From the NCBI RefSeq assembly GCF_900497805.2, contig NW_020954615.1, positions 12,222,856 through 12,286,855 on the forward strand: 64,000 bases of DNA, in the 5' to 3' direction. This document shows positions 10,685 to 21,579 of this stretch, one piece after another. Positions within the stretch are counted from its first letter, which is position 1, and every line of letters starts with the position of its first letter. The notes under the pieces were generated by a model. That model was not told the DNA's origin, ran no database searches, and worked only from the letters and a program-made list of their open reading frames with translations. The translations under genes and the position numbers were made by a program. The stretch comes from Vombatus ursinus. Taxonomy: Eukaryota; Chordata; Mammalia; Diprotodontia; Vombatidae.

Positions 10685-11325
10685 TGATGGTAAGCAGTAT
10701 GTATCAATATTGTAATATGGCAGCCAAAAAGCTAATTTCGTCTTAGGATTCATTGAGAAGCACAGCTTTCAGGAATGAAGCTACAAGCCTGCTACCCTCT
10801 GGCCTAGTCAGACCACACATAGAGTAGGGTTTATCTTCTAAAAGCTACAGGATATGAAGGGCATTGGTTAACTCAAAATATTCCAGAGGAAGGCAAAGCC
10901 CATTATAGTGACCCTTCTAAGAATGGTACTGCTGGTTTCTGTTTCCAGAGCTAGAAATGGAGAACAATTAAGGGGAAAGGGAGCAAGGATATTGCATGGC
11001 ATGATATGGCATAACAATGTCCAGAAAACAGCTGCTTTTATTGTCTAGATATGGAGAACTGCCACCAATCAGGAGCCCAGGATCCCAAGGACTAAGCAGG
11101 AATGCTGCTCTGGGTCCAAAGGAGGAGGTGGAGTGAGGGGGCATGGCATGAAGATGATAAGAAGGATTAGATTTGTCTTGTTTGTTACCAGAGGATAGAA
11201 CTAGGAGAGATGGATGGAAGCTGAAAGAGGCATATTTGGACTTAATGTTTAAAAAAAAACTTCTTGACAATTAGAGCTACCCCAAAATGCATTGGAGTAC
11301 CTCAGGAAAAGTGGGTTTCTGTTTA
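10685..11325 (+). mobile_element. L3/CR1 LINE, ORF2 C-terminal region, with a foreign segment
   Basis: Starts with gcagccaaaaagctaat (the AAKKAN region of CR1 ORF2) and tcagaccacacatagagtag. The C-terminal part resumes at about 11195 with agaactaggagagatggatg and caattagagctacc. About 10970-11190 does not fit L3 and may be an old insertion. Inactive. Confidence 0.75.
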
Positions 11326-12050
11326 TAAATTTCTTCTCCTAGCAAAGATAATCTGTGTGTTACATATATGGGTTATACTCAGTAACCCCCAAGGGTCCCT
11401 TCCAATTTTGATTGTCTGTCTCTCTCTCTACTATTGCACTCTGACCTCATTCAAGGCTCACAGTTTGTGGCTATTCTGTTATTGTCTCTCTGTGAGTTCT
11501 CACATAATCTAATTCTGGCAGAAACTCAGTCCAAGACCGTGTCTGACCACCAAAGCCCAGTCTCCTCACCTTTGGCAACAAGTTCAAGATTAATCTGCAC
11601 ACCAGTGTCCTTGGATTTCAAATACAACTGACTGTTTAACAACCAATCATCTGTTAAAGTGCAGGTGATTAGAAAGTGTTTTGGCATTCTTATTCAATTT
11701 GCCTCCATTACTGTCAGCATTTTCTCTGCTGACGTGTTCATCTAGTGTCTCACTGTGGTGTGGAAGTGACCCAGGACCTTCAAAATCTGTGCCAAGAGAG
11801 TTTCAACCCCAGAAGATCCTACAAGTCTCTCAAGCCATCCAGTCCTGGCCCTCCGGCCATGGAAAGATCACCCTAACTGATTAATTCATAAGGAGTCATT
11901 AGTAGAAGGTCTGCCACCTCCATTGATTAAAATCTTCTCCTAAGTAGCAGAGGGTTTCACAATTTGCTTTACTGGAAGTAGTGTCTACACTGATGAAGTC
12001 ACAGTTCTTTTAAAGCATTTTTAGTATTTATATAACCAATAAAGCAATAT
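11326..12050. other. Mostly unclassified; SINE-tail-like end
   Basis: No repeat recognised for most of it. About 11960-12020 (gtctacactgatgaagtcac) resembles the 3' tail of another marsupial CORE-SINE, as also seen near 33205-33270 and 50375-50420. Confidence 0.35.
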
Positions 12051-12059
12051 ATGTTCAGA

Positions 12060-12250
12060 AGTGTGGTATAGTAGAGAAAGATGATTTAGATTTAAGAGAG
12101 CCATGATTTCTAGGTTCAGGTCTGAACTGTGACATTTAACTTAGCTAGTTGACCCTGGGCAATTTGGCTCTAAGCCTCAGTTTCCTCACTTGTAAAATGG
12201 AGATAATGATATTTGTACTACCTACATCATAGGTTGGTAAGGGAGCAATC
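12060..12250 (+). mobile_element. MIR-type SINE
   Basis: Sense MIR: tggtatagtagagaaagatg, ttgaccctgggcaatttgg, cctcagtttcctcacttgta, aaatggagataatgat. Confidence 0.8.
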
Positions 12251-12314
12251 ATCACACATTTAATTTAATGGATTGCTTGATTCTTTATTTCTGCAGCCTC
12301 ATAACCTTGGGAGG

Positions 12315-12430
12315 GGTAGGGGGCAGCAATATGATAAAGAAAAAAAAAGTATGAAATCTGTAATCAGAGGACCTTGATTCAAATCCTGTCTATCACTTCC
12401 TACCTGAGCTGTGTGTATATACCTTGTAAT
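12315..12430 (+). mobile_element. CORE-SINE/MIR 5' fragment
   Basis: gggcagcaatatgataaag followed by ccttgattcaaatcctgtc. Only the head remains. Confidence 0.55.
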
Positions 12431-12469
12431 AAATAGTTTAATGCTCTTCACTGAAAAAATGTGATAAGA

Positions 12470-13245
12470 AATGAATCAATCAGTTAATCAATCAACAAGC
12501 ACTTATTAAGCATATGTGCCAGGTGGGGCAGCTAGGTGGTGCAGTGGATAGAGCAGCTGGGCCTGGAGTCAAAAAAACCTGAGTTCAAACCCAGCTTAGT
12601 CACTAGCTGTCTGATCCTGGGCATAATTTTTTCACAATTGCCTCAATTTCCTCATCTGTAAAATGAGCTGGAAAAGGAAATGGCAAACCACTCCAGTATC
12701 TTTGCTAAGAAAATCCCAAAATGGGGTCATGAAAAATCCGACATGACTGAGCAGCATGTGCCAGGCACTGTGCCAAGGTTACAAAGACAGAAATGAAACA
12801 TTCCCTTCTCTAACAAAAGTTTCATGCTATCAGATGAGAGAACACATATACAGAAACAAATAAATTAATAAAAGTCACGGTTTTTGAGAAGAATGCTCTA
12901 GCACCTTGTGGGATCAGAAGAGGTTTCCTATAGATTTGCCCTTGAGCAGTGTTTTGAAGGATTTAAGGGATTCTACAAGGTAGATGTGAGGTGGGAGGAC
13001 ATTCCAGACCACAAGACAGTCAATGCAAAGACATGAAACTAGGGGGTGGTAAATAGTGTCTGAGGGACAGCCTGGAGGCCAGTTCAAGTGCAATATTGAG
13101 TACAAGACAAGGGGGAATATGTAAAAATTCTGTTAAGATAGGTTGGTGCCAGGTTGTGGAGATCTTCCAAAGTTAAACAAAGGAGTTTCTATTTTATCCC
13201 AGGGACAATAGGAAACCATTGGACTTTATAAGTGACAGATAGCTC
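12470..13245 (-). mobile_element. L2 LINE 3' third, antisense, split by a SINE
   Basis: Begins with the reversed L2 tail (caacaagcacttattaagca), broken at 12523. It resumes at 12756 with atgtgccaggcactgtgcca and continues through gaggacattccagacc to caataggaaaccattgga. It is a long stretch of reversed 3' UTR and ORF2 end. Confidence 0.88.
12524..12755 (+). mobile_element. CORE-SINE, long type, with TSD
   Basis: Full head (tggggcagctaggtggtgca), box B-like segment, and long-type tail to catgactgagcagc. Flanked by exact atgtgccagg at 12514-12523 and 12756-12765, so it was inserted into the L2 copy around it. Confidence 0.96.
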
Positions 13246-13345
13246 ATTCAGTCCTTCTGGTCCTCAGTTTTCTCATTTGTAAAATGAGAGACTTGTACTG
13301 GGTAATTTTAATGTCCTTTCAAGCTCTAAATCTGTGATCTTATGA
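13246..13345 (+). mobile_element. MIR/SINE 3' half
   Basis: Carries gtcctcagttttctcatttg and the tail tcaagctctaaatctgtgat. Confidence 0.6.
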
Positions 13346-13764
13346 TCCCATGAAGCTGGTTCTATGTCATTCCCTTCTGTAAATCAAACCCTGTCCCAGG
13401 CTCTTAGATCAATTATCTCCCAAAGTAGTGAAAAATATTCCATAGTAGATAGAATTATCTTCCGTAATATACCTTCCATAATAATATCTGTCAGTCATGG
13501 GCTTAAGTGTTGAACAATATGTCAGTTTTCTGTCTGGTCCTATTTGTTACCTGGGTCCCAGCATTTGGCCCTTCCTTTATTCCTTACGATCTAGCCTCCA
13601 GCCTAGGTCCCTGTCTCAATGCCTGTCTTGTTCCATTCTTCATTTGTTCATTCCCTAAACCCCATGACTTGTTCTCAGATATCCAATACTAAACCTCTTT
13701 ATCCTCCCCCTCCCAGCTTGTTATCCACAAGAATGACTATAAACTCCTTGATGGCTTGTGTAAC
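13346..13764. other. Unclassified sequence
   Basis: Mostly unrecognised. A 61-codon open frame at 13507-13692 has no recognisable product. Confidence 0.4.
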
Positions 13765-13850
13765 TTGTCCAAGCTCACACAACTGGTATCAGAGGTGAAA
13801 TCTGAACCCAGGTCCTCCTGACATCAAGCTCAATATTTTATTTTTATCTG
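13765..13850 (-). mobile_element. MIR/SINE fragment, antisense
   Basis: cttgtccaagctcacacaac and gaacccaggtcctcctgac, the reversed head and centre of a SINE. Confidence 0.65.
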
Positions 13851-13889
13851 ATTCTATCAGGAAATGAACTGTTTTGCCTATTTACTTTC

Positions 13890-14165
13890 TAAACCATAAA
13901 ATTTGAGACCTTAGAGGCCCATCTAGCTTAATACCTCCATGAATATGAAATCCTTATAAAACATCCCAACTGATCATATAGACTCTCAACAATACCAATG
14001 AACACACAACTCCAGCCAAAGCAGCCCATTTATTCCCCTGATGGAAAGCTCTTATTGTTAGTCAATTCTTCCTTAAGTTGACCTAGAACCTGACTCTTAC
14101 AATTTCCACCCATTGTCTCTTGTCATTCTTTCTGGGACTGAACAAGATCAGATCAATCCTTCTCC
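13890..14165 (-). mobile_element. L3/CR1, antisense
   Basis: Antisense L3: accttagaggcccatctagc, gcagcccatttattcccctg, cttattgttagtcaattctt, aatttccacccattgtctct. It faces the sense L3 that begins about 10 bp downstream. Confidence 0.8.
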
Positions 14166-14174
14166 TAGAAGACA

Positions 14175-14900
14175 AGATCTGGGGATTTTCATGAACTACA
14201 TGCCTAATATGAGTCAGCAACATGATGCAGAAACTAAAATAACTAAGGGGATTTTGGATTGTGTTAAGAGAATTGTAACTTCCCAAAATAGAAAAATAAC
14301 AGTACCACTGCCCTGCCCTCACTGAATCTTATCAGAGGTATCATGATCAGTTCTGATTTAAGATTTATGATTTAAGAAGGATATTGATAAACTTGAGTCT
14401 GTTTGAAAGAGGGCACCCAGGATGATAAAGGACTTTGATGAGATATCTTATAAGGATAAATCAAAGGAAATGGAGGTGTTTAACCTGGAGAAGAAAAGAT
14501 TCAGAGATATAATACCTCTCTTCAAGTATTTGAAAGTCTAGCTCATGGAGGGAAAATGTGATATGTTTTCCTTGGTGCAAGATGGAAGACTAAATTGGTG
14601 GACCTTGCAAAAAGGCCCATCCCAAAGAGAAACAGGCTGCCTTGAGAGATGGTGGGCTCCCCCTCCTGCTCCTTAGATATCTTCAAGCAGAAGCTAGACA
14701 ACCACTTTGTGATATACTATAGCAGGAATTGCTTTTGTGTATAGATTGAACTAGTTGGCCACTGAAGTCAATCAATCAATCAATGCTTATTGAGCATCTA
14801 CTATGTACTGGTGCTAAGCCCTGGACATATGAAAAGAGGCAAAAGACAGTCCCTGTTCCCTTCCAACTCTCAAATTGTGTGATTCTGTAATTAGGTGGTA
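14175..14900 (+). mobile_element. L3/CR1 LINE, C-terminal ORF2 and 3' end
   Basis: Sense L3: atgagtcagcaacatgatgc, gggcacccaggatgataaag, gtttaacctggagaagaaaa, tcttcaagtatttgaaagtc, tgaactagttggccactgaa. The last part (ccttccaactctcaaattgt) is separated from the rest by the L2 fragment at 14771-14856. Confidence 0.88.
14771..14856 (-). mobile_element. L2 3' end inserted in L3
   Basis: Reversed L2 tail (AATC-rich start, cttattgagcatctactatg, gacagtccctgttc) sits exactly between two consecutive pieces of the L3 3' end. Confidence 0.8.
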
Positions 14901-15015
14901 TCATAAAACATACAATACCTATTTCATAGGGTTGCCAGTAGTCCCAAATGAAGTGATATGCATAAAATGCTTTGTAAAGTTTAAAACACTATGCAAGTGT
15001 TAGCTTACATATTAA
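14901..15015 (+). mobile_element. SINE 3' end fragment
   Basis: Sense tail: catagggttgccagtagtcc, aaaatgctttgtaaag, gcaagtgttagctta. Confidence 0.6.
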
Positions 15016-15404
15016 TACTATAGAGCAAAATAAGGTTTATTGCAGGTACAGGTAAGAACAAGTGTTGTGACCATTAGCACACCAAAAATAAATGAGTCCA
15101 TGTCCCTGCAGGCCTAGACCAGTAACTTAGTCATGACTCCCCCTAGATCCCAGATCCCTAATTGTGGGGAGATGTCACTAGTAAATCAAGCTGGGAATGT
15201 GCTCTGACAAATGAGACTGCTTCTCTAAATGCTGAGTGACTCAAAGTCCCCTTCCCAGGGGACAGGTTTGCATACCAGTCTGTGACTAGGTAGAAAGCAT
15301 TGGCACAGTTGGTTATGTTAGTTTATTTTTTCACTGAAGCTAGTTACAGGGTAGGGAGAGATGGCATGATATCATGGGCAGAGAGCTAGATTTATACTCC
15401 AAAA
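15016..15404. other. Unclassified sequence
   Basis: No repeat recognised and no coding evidence. Confidence 0.4.
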
Positions 15405-15475
15405 GACCTTTGCCCTCTTAGCACAGTGGCTGGCACAAAGTAAGGGCTTAATAAATGCTAATTGTCTGACTCTGT
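15405..15475 (+). mobile_element. L2 3' tip
   Basis: cttagcacagtggctggcac and gggcttaataaatgctaatt, the terminal L2 signature. Confidence 0.75.
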
Positions 15476-16510
15476 AGGACGCATCCAAGTTTGTGTACTT
15501 TAGGCACAGCCTTTGACAACTAGACACCTCCTTGACATTAGACAGCATTAGAAGGGGATGTTCATGGGACAAAAAAATCTTAGAAAATAAATATTAGGAT
15601 AGTGCTCAAAATTGGAATAGGCCTTAGAAGTGAAATTTTTTTTTATATTAGAAGTAATGATCCTGATTAATACACTACACTGATGGTTCTCCTACAAATA
15701 TCCCTTGCCATGACTTTTAAAAGAAACCATCCTTTACACCAAGGCTTACATATTCTGCCAATTAGAGGTTCCAACATCTTCAGGTTAGAAGGACATTTCC
15801 CTTGTTTTGTTTGGTTGGGTTTTTTTTAAGGAAATACATACATGCATGCATGCACAGACACATATATACACCCCACTTCTGTAGTCAACTTCGATATCAC
15901 AGCTAACCTCTAGTCCATGGATAGGTGGCAAAGCAGCTTTTGAAATTCAGACCATAGTTTGTATTTTAAGAAAAGATACCGGAGGAAGTGACTCAAGCCT
16001 TATGCCCTGGTGGAGCTTCTCCCTATATTTTCTGCATTCCAGGTCATTAAGTCATCACTGAGGCTGCATGGGGAATGCAGTTTTTTTCCAAAGTAAGTTT
16101 TTTTCTTAGAGAATTTTTCTCTTCACAGTAGGGAGGGTAAAAGTTGGTTATAGAACTTGAAAGCAGTATCACCTAGAGACATCTAAACCAAGCTGTTGAC
16201 TTGTGAAGCCACCAGGGTCCCTCGACATTTTCCTGCCTAATTATTCAGATTTGAGCTATCTGATGTGAGAGCTGAGTGAAATGAGAAAGACAAGTTCTTT
16301 GAGGTAGACTAAGATGCAGTCGAGTTGAAGTTTGAGAGGAAATATGAACAAAGCCTTGACCTGAGTGCAAGTCTCAACTTCCCTCAGATTCTTCTAAATC
16401 TACTGAGAAACTTGCCCAAACTGGTTGTCGTGTTGGGAGTGCTCATCCTTCCAATCACTTTTGCCCTTAGTTCTCTACATTTCCTTTTGGTCTGCAGCTC
16501 CACAGTTTCC
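15476..16510. other. Unclassified sequence
   Basis: No clear repeat except a small CATG/CA-rich tract at 15838-15872. Contains a weak splice-flanked open segment at 16043-16092, discussed as a finding. Confidence 0.4.
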
Positions 16511-16514
16511 TAGG

Positions 16515-16680
16515 GAAGTCTACTGAGGAAGTCTGGTCAGAGGCAAGAGACCTGGATTTGAATCCTATCTCAAAGATGAATTATGTGAACCCTGGCAAAT
16601 CACCCAAACACTGAGAAAACCAGATTATTCTTCTATAAAATGGAAATGATAATGCTTACAAATTTTAAACAATAATATAA
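16515..16680 (+). mobile_element. MIR-type SINE, degraded
   Basis: agacctggatttgaatccta, gaaccctggcaaatcaccc, ataaaatggaaatgataatg. Confidence 0.65.
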
Positions 16681-16689
16681 ATGTTATCA

Positions 16690-16730
16690 TACACCATCAT
16701 CATCATCATCTTCATCCTCTTCCTCCCATT
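16690..16730. repeat. (CAT)n / CT-rich short tract
   Basis: CAT units followed by a TTC/CTC-rich run. Confidence 0.85.
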
Positions 16731-17055
16731 CATTTTTCAATGGGGTTCAAATCAAAATACTCCTGGGACAAACCTTGCTATTATTTCTCTGTGTTTAGTG
16801 CTCTGCAAATTATTTCACAAAGGATAAAATTATCCACTTTTTGTCATTGAAGAAAAATATTAGGAGGTTAATTCAGCCTGTGGAGACTGACTTCAAGAAC
16901 CTCTCCAAGAGCCAGCAGAGCAAGGATGACAGGCACCTCACTGTTTCTGTGTGATTTTGATGGACTGTGATATGGATGATAGAGATCGAGACTTAGAGAT
17001 ATTGAAAGAGGCAGAAAGGGAGGTAGAAACATAGACTGAGATACTGATGAGGCTA
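16731..17055. other. Unclassified sequence
   Basis: No clear repeat or gene. Confidence 0.4.
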
Positions 17056-17059
17056 GGGA

Positions 17060-17166
17060 TAGTAAATATAACTAGAATTTATGTTGAGCTTTAAGGTTTG
17101 CAAATCATTGCACATATGTTATCTCACTTTACCCTTGTAACCTTTTGAGGAATGTGTGTATCCTCG
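17060..17166 (-). mobile_element. MIR, antisense, truncated at the duplication
   Basis: gctttaaggtttgcaaatca and tgttatctcactttaccctt. It runs up to the left edge of the duplicated segment. Confidence 0.7.
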
Positions 17167-17617
17167 TGAGGAAGGTGAGCTAGACCAGTCAGACAAAACC
17201 TAATCAGAACAGCACAGCCAACCAAAACGAGATGCCCAGCCCTGGGAAAGCCTTCAATATTCATGGCAGCCAAGTCAAATCAAGTCTCCAAAATTTGTGT
17301 TTTTCTCTGAAGGGAAAGGTGGAGTAATGGGTGTCAGCTCCAATGTGCCTAACACAAATGGATTATAAACTGACTGCTGGTAGGATCTTCAGAGGACTGA
17401 GTAGCAAGAAGCCAAGTTAGGAAGCTACACTTTTGATGCTGGATGGATTTGGAAAGATGTCTTTGACACTCAGAAAGAAAAAGTAGAGCCAAAGAGAAGG
17501 AGGATTCTCACTGAAAACTATAACTTCTGTGACAAGTAAACCATGGAATGAAACGTGACATTTGAGCTGTTCTTAATGAAAATGGTAAATAATTGTGACC
17601 AGAAACATGTCACCTTG
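17167..17617. repeat. 451-bp duplicated segment, copy A
   Basis: Matches 19175-19625 without gaps in the same orientation. I count about 16 differences in 451 positions (about 96.5% identity). Both flanks are MIR sequence. The sequence is not one I recognise. The left junction lies at a tgaggaa motif that antisense MIR also contains, and the right at ccttg, so microhomology may have guided copying. Copy B sits in unique DNA, so A is probably the derived copy. Confidence 0.95.
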
Positions 17618-17765
17618 TAACAATCCTGTGAAGTAGGTACTATTATTATCCCTGTTTTACACATGGGGTAAGTCAGATAGACCAAGAGTAAGAGGCTTGC
17701 TCAGGGTCATACAGCTAGTGTCTGAGGCAGGACTTGAACTCAAGTCTTACTGATTCCAAGTCCAG
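17618..17765 (-). mobile_element. MIR, antisense
   Basis: aatcctgtgaagtaggtact, ttgctcagggtcatacagct, ttgaactcaagtcttactga. It starts right at the end of duplication copy A. Confidence 0.82.
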
Positions 17766-17767
17766 GG

Positions 17768-17850
17768 GGAGGGACAGACAGACAGAGAGATAGAGACAGA
17801 GACAGAAAGAGACAAAGAGACAGACAAAGACAGAGAAAGAGACATGGAGG
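17768..17850. repeat. (GACAGA)n simple repeat
   Basis: Imperfect purine-rich GACA/GAGA array. Confidence 0.9.
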
Positions 17851-17865
17851 GAATTCGAACATGAG

Positions 17866-17960
17866 GAATAATAATAATGATAATGATAATAACTGCTAGG
17901 ATTTATGTAGTGTTTTACAAATGTTACATCATTTTTTCCTCATAACTGTCCTGGAAGATA
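17866..17960 (-). mobile_element. MIR 3' part, antisense
   Basis: ATAATG-rich start, aggatttatgtagtgtttta, cataactgtcctggaagata. The remainder of this MIR is absent. Confidence 0.65.
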
Positions 17961-17964
17961 AGTG

Positions 17965-18800
17965 CTGGAGGTTGACCAATCAGCAACTCTTGCAATAAGC
18001 CAGGTATGAAGTAGTAAAGGCCTATATCAGGGTAGTGGCAGCATCAGAGGAGAGAATGGAGAATATAAACTATGTTAGGAAGTTAAAATCGATATAACTT
18101 GGCAACTTTGATATGGAAGGTGAGGGAGTGAGGAGTTGAGGATGACATCTGGGTTGTGGGTCTGGGTGACTGGGAAGATGGTGGTGCCATCCACAGCAAT
18201 AGGAAAGTTAGATAGAAGGGAGGGTTGATGGGAAAGATAATGAGATGAATTTTGGACATGTTGAATTTAAGATATTTATTAGACTTAAGTTTGAGTTGCC
18301 CAATGGGCAGTTGAAGATGTAAGACTAGATGTCAGCAGAGAGAGTTAGGGCTAGATGAATAAATCTGATGCTCCTGAGCCTAGAGATGATAATTAAATCC
18401 ATGAGAGCTAGTAAGATCATCAAGTGAAGTAGGATAGAGAGAGAAGAGAAGAGGGTCCAGAACAGAACCTTGAGATACTCACCTAGATGAAAATCCAGCA
18501 AAGGAGACTGAGGAGCAGAGGGAGGAGGAGAACCAGAAGAGAGTAGTGTTACAACAACCTAAAGGAGAAGAAAGTGCTTAACAGAAATAAGGATTCAAAG
18601 AGGTTAAGAAAGATGAGAATTGAAAAAAGTGTATTAGATTTGATGACCGAGAAATCATTGGTAAGTTTGGAGAGAGCAGTTTTGGTGGGATGATGATATT
18701 GTAAGCCAGGCTGCAAAGTGTTTAAAAAAAAAAAGAAGTGAAAGGAAAGAAAGTTAAGGTACCAATTATAATGATCTTTCTCAAGGAGTTTAGCCCCCAA
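17965..18800 (-). mobile_element. L2 LINE, reverse-transcriptase region, antisense
   Basis: The reverse strand reads as L2 ORF2. Near 18720-18650 it gives LQPGLQYHHPTKTALSKLTND (usual [21 protein letters not shown]). Further antisense blocks are ttttggacatgttgaattta, gaacagaaccttgagatact and aaggagactgaggagcagag. A frame of 83 codons survives at 18549-18800. It is inactive and 5'/3' incomplete. Confidence 0.88.
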
Positions 18801-18801
18801 A

Positions 18802-18860
18802 GAAGGTGCTTAACACAGTGCTTGGCACATTATGCTCTCTTAATAAATGTTAACAGAATG
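18802..18860 (+). mobile_element. L2 3' tip, sense
   Basis: gtgcttaacacagtgcttgg and taataaatgttaacag, directly abutting the antisense L2, so a separate insertion. Confidence 0.7.
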
Positions 18861-18861
18861 A

Positions 18862-18945
18862 CTGATTTGCCCAAGGTTACACAGCTAGTAAGTGTCTGAG
18901 GCAGGGTTTGAACTCAAGTCTTCCGGACTCCAAGTTGCACCAAAA
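18862..18945 (-). mobile_element. SINE head, antisense
   Basis: gcccaaggttacacagctag, taagtgtctgaggcagggtt, gaactcaagtcttccgg. Confidence 0.75.
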
Positions 18946-19174
18946 CAAATCTAAACTCCAGGCAGAATAAGCCACAAGAGCTAGTATTTGATGTGAGTTT
19001 GCTCCTTTTCCCATACGAGAACTGAAGTCAGATGTGGTGTAGGACCAGAGATACAAGGAGTTTGGCCTATTTTTCACAATTCAGTGTTTTTCAGAGGCTG
19101 TTCCATTCCATGTAGCTCTGAAGGTGTCTAAGGTTGTATTAAAAGAGGTGAGGAAGCAACTGAAAGTGTTTACA

Positions 19175-19625
19175 TGAGGAAGGTGAGCTAGACCAGTCAG
19201 ACAAAACCTAATCAGAACAGCACAGCCAACCAAAACGAGATGCCCAGCCCTGGGAAGGCCTTCAATATTCATGGCAGCCAAGTCAAATCAAGTCTCCAAA
19301 ATTTGTGTTTTTCTCTGAAGGGAAAGGTGGAGTAATGGGTGTCGGCTGCAATGTGCCTAACACAAATGGATTATAAACTGACTGCCGGCAGGATTTTCAG
19401 AAAACTGAGTAGCAAGAAGCCAAGTTAGGAAGCTACACTTTCGATGCTGGATGGATTTGGAAAGATGCCTTTGACACTCAGAAAGAAAAAGTAGAGCCAA
19501 AGAGAAGGAGGATTCTCATTGAAACCTATAACTTTTGTGACAAGTAAACCATGGAATGAAACGTGACATTTGAGCTGTTCTTAATGAAAATGGTAAAGAA
19601 TCGTGAACAGAAACATGTCACCTTG
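19175..19625. repeat. 451-bp duplicated segment, copy B
   Basis: Partner of 17167-17617. The flanks (18946-19174 and 19626-19785) show no recognised repeat, which favours this as the source copy. No long ORF; about 9-10 of the differences from copy A are A/G or C/T transitions. Confidence 0.95.
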
Positions 19626-19787
19626 ACAATGAGATACAAAACAAGAACAGTAAGTGATCGACTGCAGCTACTGGATTATTGATCGATCCCTTCCTTGCCA
19701 TTCTGAGCACTGTTTGTCCAGGCCACACCTTGAGGACTCAGATTATATCCAATTTAATTTTGATGTGCTATCATCTTGAGTATGGAA

Positions 19788-19985
19788 CATGAATAGAGTG
19801 CTGGACTTGGAGCTAGCAAGATTTTGTCTCAAATCCCACCTCAGACACTTAATAGCTATGTGACCCTGGATAAATCACTTAACCTCTCTGTGACTCAGTT
19901 TTCTCATTTGTAAAAGGAGGGAATTGGACTGAATGGTCTCAAAAGTCCCTTCTATCTGTCCATCTATGATTCAAGGATCCTATTA
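19788..19985 (+). mobile_element. MIR/CORE-SINE
   Basis: gagtgctggacttggagcta, cctcagacacttaatagcta, ggataaatcacttaacctct, tggactgaatggtctca. Confidence 0.85.
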
Positions 19986-20242
19986 TTTTTTCTCTCAAAT
20001 TACATTCTAATCTCCTTGAGAAAAGAGACTTTGTCTCATCCTCCTTTCCTGTGAAGAAGTCATGTGAGTTAGTGGAAAAAACACTGGACCAGTTAGTCAG
20101 CTAATCAACAAGAATTTATTAAGTCCTTGGGATGATTCAGTCTCTGTACTAAGCACTCAAGATCCCAAAGAAAGGCAAAAAACTCCTAAACTCAAGGAGC
20201 TCACATTCTAATGAGAAAGACCACAAACAAATATTTTCTAAG

Positions 20243-20247
<5 letters not shown>

Positions 20248-20295
<48 letters not shown>
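20248..20295. repeat. (TA)n
   Basis: About 24 uninterrupted TA units inside the L2 copy. Confidence 0.97.
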
Positions 20296-20298
<3 letters not shown>

Positions 20299-20507
20299 TA
20301 CATGGGAAATGATTTTAAATGGAAGGAACTAGTGGTTTCTGGGGACCTGGTGGAAGAAGGGTGAGGGGGAAAAACATGAAAAACATCCAGAAGGAAGTGG
20401 CTCTTCAAGTGAGTCCTAAAGAGTTCCAAAAAGCTGAGATCAAGAAGAATATTCCAGGCACTAGGAATACCCAGTACAAAGTCATGAAATTGGGACATAG
20501 TATGGTG

Positions 20508-20755
20508 CATTGTTGTTGTTCAGTCATTTTTCAGTCATGCTCAACTCATCCTGACATCATTTAGGATTTTCTTGGGCAAAGATACTGATGTGGTTTGTGA
20601 TTTCCCTCTACAGCTCAATTTACAGATAAGAAATCAAGGAAAACAGGGTTAAATAACTTCCCCAGGATCACATAGCTAATAAGTGTCCAAAGCCAGATTT
20701 GAACTCATGAAGTTGAGTCATCCTGACTCTATCCACTGTGCCACCTAGCTGCCCC
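20508..20755 (-). mobile_element. CORE-SINE, long type, antisense
   Basis: tgttgttgttcagtcatttt, ttttcttgggcaaagatact, cccaggatcacatagctaat, ending cacctagctgcccc. Flanked by similar atggtgcat (20499-20507) and atggtacat (20760-20768), a probable aged target-site duplication. Confidence 0.92.
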
Positions 20756-21134
20756 TAGGATGGTACATAAGAAACACAAAATAGGCCAATGTTGATGGAT
20801 CATAGAGGGTATGGAGAGGAGGAAGATGTAAGAAGACTGGAAAAGTAGTAGGGGGTTAGGGTCTAAATGGCTTTGAATGCCAAACAAATGATTTTGTATT
20901 TGATCCTGGAGTCAACAGAATGACACTGGAATCTATTGAGTAGGGTCAGGGTGAGTGATGGTTTTAAACCTTAAATTCAAGATCTGTTTGGCAGCTCAAT
21001 GAAGGATGTACTGAGGGCCTGAGGTGAGGGAGACCAACTCTAAGGCTCTTGCAGTACTCCAGGGGAGATGTGATGAAAGCCTGCACTGAAATGTCACAAT
21101 GTGAGTGGAGAAAGAGATACCATTATAGTAGTAA

Positions 21135-21187
21135 AAACAAGATAAAACACAGTGTCTGTCATATAGTAAGCATTTAATAAATGTCTG
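21135..21187 (+). mobile_element. L2 3' tip
   Basis: aacacagtgtctgtcatata and agcatttaataaatgtctga, in sense orientation within the antisense L2. Confidence 0.65.
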
Positions 21188-21579
21188 ATGACTGTGCATA
21201 TCCTTTGGCCCAGAAATACCACTACTAAGTCTGTACTCCAAAGAGATCAAAGAAAAAAAAAGAATATATACAAATATATTTGTAACAATTCTTTTTGCAG
21301 TAGTAAAGAATTAGAAATTGAAGGGATGCTCATCAATTGGAGAATGGATAAACCAGTTATGGCATATGACTGTGAGGGAATATTATTGTGCTATAAAAAA
21401 TGGTGAGCAGGATGCTTTCAGAAAAAACCTGGGAAGGCTTACATGAACTGATGCAGACTGAAGTGAACAGAACCAGAAAAACAGTGTGCATAGTAACAGC
21501 AATATTGTATGATGATCAGCTGCAATCAACTTAGCTATCCTCAGCAATACAATGATCCAAGACAATTATGAAGAACTAA

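Noticed and set aside
14083-14325. Overlapping 70- and 79-codon frames on opposite strands
   Set aside because: Both fall in the facing L3 fragments.
17167-19625. The duplicated 451-bp segments as the two LTRs of a provirus
   Set aside because: Although the segment starts TG and has CA near its end, the identity continues past the CA (ccttg in both copies). The sequence between is MIR and antisense L2 with no retroviral content, and no flanking duplication matches.
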